Assembly (NCBI GenBank): GCA_026929865.2
Contig: JAMBYZ020000011.1
Coordinates: 27,240 to 91,239, forward strand
Reading direction: 5' to 3'
Source of the DNA: Hyperoplus lanceolatus
Lineage: Eukaryota; Chordata; Actinopteri; Uranoscopiformes; Ammodytidae
Length of the DNA: 64,000 bases
Below, one piece after another: positions 21,565 to 31,091 of the stretch. Under the pieces are notes generated by a model. That model saw nothing but the letters and a program-made list of their open reading frames with translations, did no database searches and was not told the DNA's origin. Position 1 is the stretch's first letter. Every line of letters begins with the position of its first letter. The translations under genes were made by a program, and so were the position numbers.

Positions 21565-24543
21565 TTAAAAAGGAAACAAAAAAGTCTTCAGACTCGATTT
21601 AAAAGAACTGAGAGTTGCAGCAGACCTCAAGTTCTCTGGGAGTTTGTTCCAGATTGTTGGTGCATAAAAACTAAAAGCTGCTTCTCCTCGTTTAGTCCTA
21701 ACTCTAGGGACTGTAAGTAGACCTGTCCCAGACGACCTAAGGGCTCTGGACGGTTCATAACTTATCAGCATATCAGTAATGTATTTTGGCCCTAAACCAT
21801 TTAGTGCTTTATAAACCAACATCAGAATTTTGAAATCAATTCTTTGAGTGACTGGAAGCCAATGTAAAGACCTCAGAACTGGGGTAATGTGATCCACCTT
21901 TTTGGTCCTAGTGAGGACTCGAGCAGCAGCGTTCTGAATTAGCTGAAGCTGTCTGATTGATTTTTTTGGAAGGCCAGCAAGGACACTGTTACAGTAGTCA
22001 AGTCTACTAAAGATAAATGCATGGACAAGTTTTTCTAAATCTTGCTGAGACATAAGCCCTTTAATTCTTGATATGTTTTTTAGGTGGTAGTAGGCTGATT
22101 TATTGATTGATTTTATGTGTTTCTTGAAATTCAAGTCAGAGTCTACAACAACACCAAGATTTCTGGCTTGGGGTGTAGTTTCTAACATAATGGATGTAAG
22201 CTGTGCGCTGACTTTTAATTGTTCATCTTTGGCACCAAAGACAATTACTTCAGTTTTATCGTTGTTTAATTGAAGGACATTTTGGCACATCCAATCATTG
22301 ATTTGTTCAATGCACTTACTCAGTGCCTGTATTGGACTGTAGTCTCCTGGTGATATGGTTATGTAAATTTGTGTGTCGTCTGCATAATTATGGTAGCATA
22401 ATTTGTTCTTATTCATAATCTGAGCTAGTGGGAGCATGTAGATGTTAAATAGAAGAGGGCCAAGAATGGAACCTTGGGGGACCCCGCATGTAATATTTGT
22501 CCGCTCAGATGTGAAATTGCCTATTGACACATAGTAGTCTCTATCCTTTAAGTAGGATTCAAACCAGCTTAGTACAGTTCCCGAAAGTCCAACCCAGTTG
22601 GCTAGTCGATCTAGTAATATGCTGTGGTCAACTGTATCAAAAGCGGCACTGAGATCCAGTAAAACTAAGACAGAACTTTTGCCACTGTCTGTGTTTAAAT
22701 GGATGTCATTGAGGACCTTAACCAGAGCAGTCTCAGTACTGTGGTGTTGTCGAAATCCTGACTGGAAGACATCAAAGCAGTTATTCATTGCTAAGTAGTT
22801 ATTTAGCTGTTGATAAACAGCTTTTTCAATGATTTTACTTAAAAATGGTAGGTTAGATATGGGCCTATAATTTTTCATGAGTGATGTATCTAGATTGTTC
22901 TTTTTTAAGAGTGGCTTGATGACTGCTGTTTTCAGGGCCTGTGGGAATACACCTGTCTGAAGGGACATATTGACAATTTGTAGAACATCTGAGGCCATAC
23001 AGCTAAAAACAGTTTTAAAGAAGCCTGTGGGCAGAATGTCAAGGCAACAGGATGAGGAGTTCAGGTGTTGTATAATGTCCTCCAGGTTTTTGTGGTTTGT
23101 AAGATACAATTCTGTCATTGCATTTGAATTGATTTTAAGAGGGAACACATATGTTGAACTTGGTATTGATGCAGTGACAGCTTGTCTAATTTTGTGAATT
23201 TTCTCAGTAAAGAAGGAGGCAAATTCATTGCAGGCCCTCGTGGAAAGATGCTCAGACGCTACTGGCACAGGAGGGTTTGTTAATCTGTCGACAGTAGCAA
23301 ACAGGGCACGTGCATTGTTGTTGTTTTTGGTGATGATGTCAGAAAAGAAAGAATGCCTTGCATTTCTCAGTTCTGAGTTAAACGTGCACAGTTTCTCTTT
23401 GAAGATGTCATAATGAACCTGGAGATTTGTTTTTCGCCACCTGCGTTCTGCTTTACGGCACTCTCTTCTTTCTATTCTGACCTGCGGGGCATTTCTCCAA
23501 GGAGATCTTTTCTTACCAGAGACAACCTTCATCTTAGTGGGCGCAATAGCATCTATAACACTTGTAAGTTTGCCGTTAAAGTTGTCTAAGAGCTCCTTAA
23601 CTGAGTTACAGGGGAGGGGTGGTACCGAAGAAAATGCTTGAATGAATGTTTCACTGGTATTTTCTGTAATATACCGCTTTTTGATTACTTTTGACTGATC
23701 AATTGTGTGAACAGACATTGTACTCTCAAAAAATAAACAGGAATGGTCCGTGAGGGGACCCATATCTGCCACTGTTATGTCTGAAAAGTTCATTCCTCTG
23801 GAAATGATAAGGTCCAGCGTGTGCCCTTTGTTATGAGTTGGTTTGTCAACATGCTGATTTAGTCCAAAGTTGTCAAGGACACAGCACAGTTCTTTCGCAC
23901 ATCTGTCCTCTGGTTTGTCAGTATGAATATTGAAATCTCCGACGATTAATACACAGTCAAACTCAGTACAGATTACAGACAGCAGTTCAGTAAATTCATC
24001 AAAAAAGCTTGCATTGTATTGTGGTGGCCGGTAGATATTGATGAAAATAGCTCTAGAGGCTGAATTTAACTGTAGAGCCACATACTCAAATGAATCAAAA
24101 TTTCCATAAGACATCTTTTTGCATTGTAGAGATTCTTTAAACAGAATAGAAACCCCCCCTCCTTTTTTATGCACTCTGGATTCACTCACAAAATTGTAAT
24201 TTGCGGGGGCGGACTCTATAAGAACAGCTGAGCTGTTATCTTGGTCTAACCAAGTTTCAGTTAAAAACATAAAATTAAGATTGTGCCTAGTAATAAGATC
24301 ATTAATTAAAAATGTTTTACCTGCCAAGGATCTGATGTTTAATAAACCTAAATTTAGTGTGTTCGAAGCATTGTCAGCCCGATTTATTTCAGCACACTGT
24401 GGCTGAAGAGGAATGCTTATCAGATTTGATACATTTACAGGATTTAAGAGTTTCCTGTTACTTGAGATACACTTTGAGAAACAGGGCCCCAGCTTATCCT
24501 GTGAGTCGTAGGCGTTAACTAAGTAGCCGCGGCCCGGCACATA
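21565..24543 (-). CDS. LINE ORF2: AP endonuclease plus reverse transcriptase
   Basis: About 990 codons are open. Residues about 60-270 form an apurinic-type endonuclease (LLNIRSL, FLTETWL, IVGDFNIH, HTLDLII, LTDHSCL). Residues about 540-800 form the reverse transcriptase (KNYRPISNLPFLSK, LDLSAAFDTVDH with the first catalytic Asp, GVPQGSILGPLLF, YADDTQIY with the catalytic pair). A long C-terminal domain with LHWLPVTQRIDFKIL follows. All key catalytic residues are present, so the copy may be or have recently been active. No AUG is available near the start: the frame opens directly after the ORF1 UGA, and the first in-frame AUG falls inside the endonuclease domain (FMFLTE). Confidence 0.92.
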   Translation of the reverse strand, partial: YVPGRGYLVNAYDSQDKLGPCFSKCISSNRKLLNPVNVSNLISIPLQPQCAEINRADNASNTLNLGLLNIRSLAGKTFLINDLITRHNLNFMFLTETWLDQDNSSAVLIESAPANYNFVSESRVHKKGGGVSILFKESLQCKKMSYGNFDSFEYVALQLNSASRAIFINIYRPPQYNASFFDEFTELLSVICTEFDCVLIVGDFNIHTDKPEDRCAKELCCVLDNFGLNQHVDKPTHNKGHTLDLIISRGMNFSDITVADMGPLTDHSCLFFESTMSVHTIDQSKVIKKRYITENTSETFIQAFSSVPPLPCNSVKELLDNFNGKLTSVIDAIAPTKMKVVSGKKRSPWRNAPQVRIERRECRKAERRWRKTNLQVHYDIFKEKLCTFNSELRNARHSFFSDIITKNNNNARALFATVDRLTNPPVPVASEHLSTRACNEFASFFTEKIHKIRQAVTASIPSSTYVFPLKINSNAMTELYLTNHKNLEDIIQHLNSSSCCLDILPTGFFKTVFSCMASDVLQIVNMSLQTGVFPQALKTAVIKPLLKKNNLDTSLMKNYRPISNLPFLSKIIEKAVYQQLNNYLAMNNCFDVFQSGFRQHHSTETALVKVLNDIHLNTDSGKSSVLVLLDLSAAFDTVDHSILLDRLANWVGLSGTVLSWFESYLKDRDYYVSIGNFTSERTNITCGVPQGSILGPLLFNIYMLPLAQIMNKNKLCYHNYADDTQIYITISPGDYSPIQALSKCIEQINDWMCQNVLQLNNDKTEVIVFGAKDEQLKVSAQLTSIMLETTPQARNLGVVVDSDLNFKKHIKSINKSAYYHLKNISRIKGLMSQQDLEKLVHAFIFSRLDYCNSVLAGLPKKSIRQLQLIQNAAARVLTRTKKVDHITPVLRSLHWLPVTQRIDFKILMLVYKALNGLGPKYITDMLISYEPSRALRSSGTGLLTVPRVRTKRGEAAFSFYAPTIWNKLPENLRSAATLSSFKSSLKTFLFPF

Positions 24544-26085
24544 TCAACAAGTGCTGACATCATCAGTCTCCCTAGCCTGATGATGAAGACGTAAGAGCCG
24601 GGCACTGTGGCTTAGATTGGCGAGTTGAGGGGGACGTTGACTGCTGGGGGTACATATGATTTCTTTAAATCCCAGATCAGGAGAGGATGGAGAAAGGGTG
24701 GGGGGGGTGGTTGAAGGAGAGAAACGAGGAGAGAGAGGTCGGCTTGGTGTTGACCTGCGTGGTCCAGGGGAGACGGGGATGGGTGGAGCCCCCTCCTCTC
24801 TGCCCTGATATCTCTCCTGGTCTGAGCTGTCATCTGGGGCCGGCAGTTGTCCTTCGGCGCTGCTGCTACGCTGTGTTATCTTCTTCTCCTGGGCCTTGTC
24901 CTTGGCACGAACAGATTGGTGACGTAGGACGTACATCACGTTGGATGTGAATAGTTTGACTCCAGCCTTATTTAGACAAAGTCCATCTGTCTTAAAAAGC
25001 TGCTTGCGGTTCCAGAAAATGTTAAAATTGTCAATAAAATGCACTGAGTGGTCAGGGCACACAGTTGAAAGCCATGTGTTCAGTGCTAACAGTCTAGTGA
25101 ATCGCTCAGGTCCTCTTCTGATTGGTGGCAGAGGACCACTGATAAACACCTCAGCATTCAGTGAGCTGACCGTGTTCAGGAGATTCTTAAAGTCCTGTTT
25201 CAACATTTCAGACTCTTGTTTTACAACATCATTTGATCCGATGTGCAGAATGATGTTCTTTACAGTAGTGTGTGCAGCTGCAATTTCCAGGATTCTCTCT
25301 TCTAGGTCCGACACCATATCATTTGGAAAGCAGAGTACTTTGGTATCAACACTAAACATGCTTTTCATATCTCTAACAGAAAAGTCTCCAACTATCAGGG
25401 TTTCAGGCCTGGTCGTTAGCTTGGTTAGCCCGGTTGTTAGCTCTCTCTGTGGCTCTTGGCTTTCGGGCCTTACCTTGTTGTGTGAAGGCGCTATGCTATC
25501 TTGGTCATCAGAGGGAAATCCAGGGACTTGCATCAGTGGAGTAAACCGGTTCGACACTTGCACACTTGTTTGCTGTGGAAGTTTGTTGTTGTTACCTCTC
25601 TCCCTTGCAGTAATCCATTGCTGCGGCCTCCGAGGCGCGGGGGTTGAGGAGGCACCGTGCCTGAGTGATAACGCAGGCCAGCCATCCAGATCAGTCATCT
25701 CATGGTGCTCGGCCCTGCCGGTTATCCGTCCTCCCTTTTCCAATCTCTTTGGCCTTCCACCAAGACGATTCCAGGGAGGGTTATCACTAACCTGGACACG
25801 GCCCTTTTGTTTCTTCATAGCCTTGTCGGTGCTAGTTAGCTGTGGGTTAGCTCGATCTTGTCCACTGTTTAAAGTCACTGATAGAGTGGTGTCGTTCCCA
25901 CATAGTCCATTCACATCAATGTTCATTTCTATTCGATTAATTTTTGTTTCCAGTGCTGTAATCTTCTGTAGGAGTGTTTGATAGTCCTTGTTAGATAAGG
26001 GAGGCATCTTGCTGCTAATTAGCTTTAGCTGAGCGCCTCGCTTCCAGTCACCACAGGCTTGTCCTGTTGTTAGGCCCCCCCTCAC
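24544..26085 (-). CDS. LINE ORF1: coiled coil plus SGNH/esterase-like domain
   Basis: The predicted protein has 513 residues, starting at ATG 26,085. Residues about 33-60 form a coiled coil (TLLQKITALETKINRIEM), followed by a basic region. An SGNH-hydrolase-like domain spans about 229-400 with TLIVGDFSVRDM (block I), ILHIGSND (block III) and DGLCLNKAG (block V). The C-terminus is Pro/Ser-rich. CR1/L2-clade ORF1 proteins often carry such an esterase domain. Here the block-I serine context is GDFS rather than GDS, and the block-V histidine is not in DxxH position, so catalysis looks doubtful. It shares its frame with ORF2, separated by one UGA. Confidence 0.85.
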   Translation of the reverse strand: MRGGLTTGQACGDWKRGAQLKLISSKMPPLSNKDYQTLLQKITALETKINRIEMNIDVNGLCGNDTTLSVTLNSGQDRANPQLTSTDKAMKKQKGRVQVSDNPPWNRLGGRPKRLEKGGRITGRAEHHEMTDLDGWPALSLRHGASSTPAPRRPQQWITARERGNNNKLPQQTSVQVSNRFTPLMQVPGFPSDDQDSIAPSHNKVRPESQEPQRELTTGLTKLTTRPETLIVGDFSVRDMKSMFSVDTKVLCFPNDMVSDLEERILEIAAAHTTVKNIILHIGSNDVVKQESEMLKQDFKNLLNTVSSLNAEVFISGPLPPIRRGPERFTRLLALNTWLSTVCPDHSVHFIDNFNIFWNRKQLFKTDGLCLNKAGVKLFTSNVMYVLRHQSVRAKDKAQEKKITQRSSSAEGQLPAPDDSSDQERYQGREEGAPPIPVSPGPRRSTPSRPLSPRFSPSTTPPTLSPSSPDLGFKEIICTPSSQRPPQLANLSHSARLLRLHHQARETDDVSTC

Positions 26086-26403
26086 GTTCTATTGAGAAGG
26101 TCGTAAAAGTGTCCAAAAATGCCTGTAGTATCTATAAAAGTAAAAATAAATTACAGTCCCTTTGATTTGTATGTATCCAGGACCTGCTGCTAAATATATT
26201 ATCGAGGAAAAATAAGAATGTAAGCAAAAAGTGCAAGAGGAGGAGAGAGCAAGCAGAAAAGCGTCTGCACAGTAGGAAAGCAGGAAGCGAGCTTTGTGTT
26301 GCAAAAAGAAGGAACAGAGCTTAATAATTATACCTGTAAGCTGTAACATATACTGTATACTAGGTCCATTTCTAGCATACTGCCTACAACCTTTTCTATG
26401 CAT

Positions 26404-26836
26404 GGTTGGGTACAGGCTGATGCTGTTGATGGTGATATGGGCCTAAATGCTGTTAGTAAATTAGTACAATTCCGTAGCCTACATTGACATGTGATTCAGA
26501 AATTGACCTGAGATTGGAATTTGTTGAACTAGAGTGTGACAAAAAGGTCTGAACATGCTGTTTCAGAGGTATATAAATAACAGTGTGATATGCTTTGTGT
26601 TAGCATGGTCGACATGCTGTTGTATGATTGTTGTAGAAATAATACAGAACAACACTTTAAAGGACTGATTTTATTAACAGGTCAGGTCTTACAGACAGGG
26701 CGAGATGAACCACTGTGAGGATTCCTTTCCATCGATGTGTGGAGCCTCCCAGTGTGATCCTATCAGGACGGAAAAAACGATTCATGGAATCACTCCGCCA
26801 GGTGTCCAGGAGTGCTACACACATGTTGTAGGGGAA
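26404..26836. other. Giant-transposon interior flanking the hAT MITE
   Basis: A plus-strand open stretch (26,705 onward) is cut by the hAT MITE. No domain is recognised in either direction. Confidence 0.45.
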
Positions 26837-27200
26837 CAGTGTTGGGTAAGTTACTTCAAAAGCGTAATGCATTATTTATTAACAATTATTGTCATTTCAG
26901 AGTAGTTAGTTACATTACAATATTACTGTCTTTGAATTGTAGGGCATTACACTACTTTTACATTACTTTTGCATTACTTTCACCAAAATAACAGGAAATA
27001 TGGATTTGGTGTTCTTAATAGATCTACTTGTGTTCAATGCAGCTCATTACACAGCAGGAGGTGACATGGTATGGCATAATGACTGAGCTAGGCTTAAGGT
27101 TAACAAAAGTATATAATACAATGTTGTTGTAATGCCTTACATTACCACGTTACAGCAAAACATAATGCATTACAATTGTAACGCGTTACTCCCAACACTG
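26837..27200. mobile_element. hAT MITE (364 bp)
   Basis: It begins CAGTGTTGGG and ends CCCAACACTG (perfect 10-bp inverted termini). It is flanked by an 8-bp duplication taggggaa (26,829-26,836 and 27,201-27,208). The inner ends read gtaagttac and gtaacgcgttac. No ORF. Confidence 0.93.
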
Positions 27201-27208
27201 TAGGGGAA

Positions 27209-27991
27209 CCACTGAACGTGATCACAAAACAGACAGACTTAAATCCCTATTCACAACAACAAACCCCACAACTCAAGACAGATTTATTATATAGGGCTCA
27301 TTTTTATTCATTTATTATAGCATAGCCTTTATACCACCAGATTGTTAGTAAGAGTAATCATTACATAACCAATGAGACAGAATACTAAATGGTGCATTTA
27401 TCAATTACAGAAGCTTTTTACACAGCAGAGGTGCTCTACAGATGTTTAGTTTGAATGATTAACAAGCTTTTTCTTTTTCTAATATCTATGTATGTTTCCG
27501 ATCTCTCATCCTATCAGAAGGCGTTCTGTTGCTGTGGTGATAAGAAGTAGAGCCCTCCATCTCCAACTCCCTGGAAACTTCCTTCTCCTGGGTCAACTTC
27601 ATCCTGTCTGCAGCTTCCTTCTAATCGGACCCTGCTCCTCACATGCACAGCCTACTTTACCCATGACGCATATGTTTTTTTCACTGTTATACCTGAATAA
27701 AGTTTCTCTGATGTGTTACACTGATGTTGCTATACTGTGTGTGCTAGGTGTGGAAATACTTTGTTATATGGTCATTACGTTTACCATTTACAGGAAAAAG
27801 TTGGATATAGTTGGATCTAATTGAGCCTAAATCAATACTAATGTGTCTCATGATAAATGAACATTGGTTGTAGGGAGGGGGGGGGGGGGATGAGATATGG
27901 TTAAGTTAAGGTTTGATCCTGTAATGATTGAATATCTATTTTTCCTCTCAGACCATTAGAATATCAGTTACCTGTGAAAAGAGTAATTTGT
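27209..27991. other. Giant-transposon interior, right side
   Basis: A 110-codon plus-strand ORF (27,492-27,824) shows no domain. A 13-nt G run lies at about 27,876-27,889, and an aataaa occurs near 27,697. Confidence 0.45.
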
Positions 27992-29003
27992 CTTAGTGCA
28001 TGTGGTGAACAATAAAGGAGATTTTAAAAGAAGGTGAGTTAAAAAGGAAAGAAAATAGTCCAAGGCAAATGTTTAATCCTCAGTCAACAACGGAGACAGA
28101 CAGATCATTATACACATGATTAAAATGGTATTTTATAAGAGAAGGCAGGCAATGTGATCATACAGATTATATACATGTTTAATCCACTGAATCAGCTCTA
28201 TGAAATCCTTAGTGATGGATTGTAACTGCCTTTAGTGCCATATTTTACACTTTATCTGGATATAGTTTGTATTGCTGTAGATTAAACTAGCCAACGGAGA
28301 TTAGTGAGCTCAACCTTAACATATAGCAGGAAAATGTAAAAGACATTCATGTAGGCCTGGCTGAAAGAATGATCCACAAGCATCAGAACAGAAAAACACT
28401 GTCTTACAGGGCCCATTTCAGTACATAATGACTACGTTTGCCTATGCTCGTGACAATTATCTTAGTTAGCCTACTTCACTACAAGTATAAGTCCTATTTT
28501 AACAGTGGCAGCCTATTAATTAACACTTATATGTTGTGGAATCTACACAGCTGATTACTATCACTAGCTAAGCAAACACATCATATCCAGAACTGTTAAA
28601 TATGCATCATGCGAGTTACGTTTTTAAGTAGAACAATCATTTGTATCCTATCTCAAGCTAGGCTACGGCGTAACAGGCAGGCAGGCACTGCAGATCTCGT
28701 CAATGCATTACTTTGGTCTGTCATTTTTCTTCACTGATTGGTTACAAAGCCTTCGAATGTAGTGGTCAAGCAAAACAGAGGGAGGGGCTCATTTGCATAT
28801 TAAGAAGCCGGACGGAATTTCCGCCCGGTTTAGAGCGTCTAATCCGCGCGGAAATGCCGGGCGGAATTTTCCGCGCGGAAGTTCCGGGCGGAAAATACAA
28901 ATCCGCGCGGAAGTTCCGGGCGGTTTAACGACTAAACCGCGCGGATTGTTGTTTATACCGCGTCAAATACCGGGCCGAATTGTGGCACCTTCCGCTTTCC
29001 ATA
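27992..29003 (-). repeat. Right terminal inverted repeat of the giant transposon
   Basis: Reverse complement of 11,433-12,478 with a few short deletions inside the CCGCGCGG array and scattered substitutions. It ends CCATA at 29,003, directly followed by the cgagac duplication. Confidence 0.9.
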
Positions 29004-29009
29004 CGAGAC

Positions 29010-29285
29010 GGACGCACAATGAGTCATGACGCCCCCTCTCCTATGAATGAGACATAGCTTAATGCAGCTAAGTTACAAGTTTGCCTGACAGATAGCTTGC
29101 TGTATATAAGAGGAAGATGGCTAACAGATACAATGGCTGATTAAAACTAACCCAGAGACCAAACATTAGCTGACATAAGCCTTAATTCTGATAATATCAG
29201 TTCACTTGCTGCTACTCAAATAAACCGTTTGTGTCAGTTAGTTAGCGTTAGCAACAGCGATCGCCAGTTTATCGTTAGCAACGAC
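29010..29285. other. Right flank of the giant transposon
   Basis: No gene or terminal repeat is seen. This lies between the cgagac duplication and the paralogue of 551-1820. Confidence 0.5.
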
Positions 29286-29621
29286 GCTAGCTAGTTAGCT
29301 AACATTAACCTCATAAGATACTTGAACATTTGGTATTTATTTTGAGCTCCACAAAGTCAGTATCTCTCCCCACCACCCAAACTCGACATTAATTACAACT
29401 CCATCCTGTCATTTAAAACCATAAAACGTCCATATGTAGTGCTTAAACGTTAGCAGACAGATCTGCGATGACTCACCGTGACAGTAGGCCGCAACAGAGT
29501 GTAGCGCAGCGCGAACGTGAAGCTGACGTAGAGTTGGATTGTTTGAGGCGTTCAGGTACACTCGGGAAATCTGGCATTACATTACACAGCTTGTACAATT
29601 ATACTTATCGTTAATTTTTCG

Positions 29622-29708
<87 letters not shown>

Positions 29709-29740
29709 TTTACACTTTTTCAACACCATTTTCCAAGTAT
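29286..29740 (+). repeat. Paralogue of 551-1820 without the hAT insertion (empty site)
   Basis: The sequence runs through gcagacagatctgcgatg without interruption, where the first copy carries the 864-bp hAT element between two cagatctg copies. It includes a long (CA)n tract at 29,622-29,704 that is shorter in the first copy. Homology ends at ttttccaag, as in the other copy. Confidence 0.9.
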
Positions 29741-30806
29741 AGCTGTTAATATAGCAGATATTTTATTAAGAGAAAATGTTACATTTTGGATCTGGCTCTA
29801 GATAAAACTACCCCCAATCCTCAGGTGTTTGCCAGAACAAGACTTTATAAAACAAAACACAAAACTAAACTAGTAACCTTATCCTTGGTCTGTGGCCCAA
29901 TTCTTTACCAAATTTATCTTAGCTTTTTGAGATACCTAACAAATAAACATGACTGAGTATGTCACCTATTTGACTGTAATCAATAAGATTATGAATTGAG
30001 TACTGATCTAACTTTGTCTAGACTTATAATAATCACTATCTGAAAACTGGAAACCAAATAGTGTGCTTGAAGCTGTGACTGCCAGGCGAGTTCCAGACTG
30101 CTCCATCTTCAGAGATCTTCTCACAGGTTCTGGAAAGGCAGCAGGTCACGGTGCAGTGAAGAACCAGCTCTGTCACAGAAACCGTGGACTACATTTATTC
30201 TATGGCGGGAGTACACTATACTTCTCCTTTACAGCAATGTAAAATGCAATGCAATGTAAAACTACAGAAAAAATACGAACACACTAAATGACCAATCTTC
30301 AATTCACTACTGCCTGGACGCAGCGTTTGTTGAAAAGCACCCGCTGCGAATGCTGTTTTACCGGGCTCACTCTACCAACCAACCTAGCTACGTAGGCTGT
30401 GACGTCACGGCAATATGGCGGCGCCAAGGGCGGCGCGCTCGAGTAAAAATGTGCGTTAGTACCACCAGAAAATGTCTTGTAACTTTAAGTGTAATCGTTG
30501 AATATACAATTTTTTTTCAGAATTACTTTGCACACAAATAGTTCCATACCATCTAAAAATAAATTAGACTGTTTCATGTCCACGAAGAAAGAGACGTTCA
30601 GGTTCAAACTGTTGAACATGTTTTTTTACAGGAGAGGAGCAACTGCAGAACAGTGCTTACTGCATTCATGTCATTGTCAATGCAAAATAGAAAAAGCATT
30701 TCCCCCCAAAAAAGAAAAATGAAATTGTGTCATTTTAAAACCCGTTGAAGACTTTACAAAGTTTAATTTGATTTGAAAGCTCAATGTCTTTGTACTTGGT
30801 TAAATG
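29741..30806. other. Intergenic stretch with a CRE/YY1-like cluster
   Basis: No gene is recognised. Around 30,400-30,440 there is tgacgtca followed closely by aatatggcggc, resembling CRE and YY1 sites found in TATA-less promoters. No transcript can be assigned to it. Confidence 0.4.
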
Positions 30807-31058
30807 TTAAAATGGAGTCTGTAGCTGAATATTTAAAAACAGTGAAAAAGGTAAAGAAACAGAACATTTGTGAATGATTATTATTCTTTTATTTTTATAA
30901 GACAAGGAGCCTGCCTGGAGGCCGTCTGCCAGAGGCAGCCAGAGAAAGGCCTGGACCTCCAGGCAGGTGTCATCAGCCAAGAGCAGCTTAAAATAGCCCG
31001 GCCTGCTCTCGTAGGCACCCAGGACGGTGAACTCCTGGGTGCCGCTGCAGGAAGCTTC
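30807..31058 (-). CDS. Exon-like ORF of unknown gene
   Basis: After a good acceptor (tttcctccctacag) the minus strand reads EASCSGTQEFTVLGAYES, then RPGYFKLLLADDTCLEVQAF, then LWLPLADGLQAGSLSYKNKR, and runs to a stop at 30,807. Composition is more gene-like than its surroundings up to SLSY, after which it becomes low-complexity, and no clear donor is seen. I do not recognise the family. It may be the last exon of a gene whose upstream part was displaced by the MITE immediately beside it, or an isolated duplicated exon. Confidence 0.35.
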   Translation of the reverse strand, partial: EASCSGTQEFTVLGAYESRPGYFKLLLADDTCLEVQAFLWLPLADGLQAGSLSYKNKRIIIIHKCSVSLPFSLFLNIQLQTPF

Positions 31059-31091
31059 CTGTAGGGAGGAAATAAGAATACTTTGAGAGTC

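Larger units (their letters stand above)
21361..26330 (-). mobile_element. Full-length L2/CR1-type LINE
   Basis: Both ORFs are present on the minus strand. The 3' end carries a terminal microsatellite (GCAAG repeats at 21,361-21,385 on the plus strand), preceded by a gctatataaataaac motif. The 5' end is set only approximately, where the 5'-UTR-like sequence upstream of ORF1 fades. No target duplication was found, which is usual for L2 elements that end in microsatellites. It lies in the giant transposon next to another LINE in the opposite orientation. Confidence 0.85.
11433..29003 (-). mobile_element. Giant DDE-integrase transposon with ~1-kb TIRs (IS3EU-like)
   Basis: The outer ends are TATGGAAAGCGG... 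and its reverse complement, continuing as inverted repeats of 1046 bp (11,433-12,478) and 1012 bp (27,992-29,003). Directly outside both ends lies the same hexamer cgagac (11,427-11,432 and 29,004-29,009), the expected footprint of an insertion. The only element-like gene inside is the minus-strand DDE integrase at 15.6-17.9 kb. Two L2 LINEs (18.7-21.1 kb, 21.4-26.3 kb) and a hAT MITE (26.84-27.20 kb) are nested inside, so the original element was about 9-10 kb. From memory, 6-bp duplications and TAY termini are features of the eukaryotic IS3EU superfamily, so that assignment is an inference. A Polinton is unlikely because no polymerase, ATPase, protease or capsid ORF is seen. Confidence 0.85.

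Noticed and set aside
11433-29003. Polinton/Maverick interpretation of the giant element
   Set aside because: TIR length and 6-bp duplication would fit, but no polymerase B, packaging ATPase, protease or capsid ORFs are visible, and the integrase is of a different DDE type.
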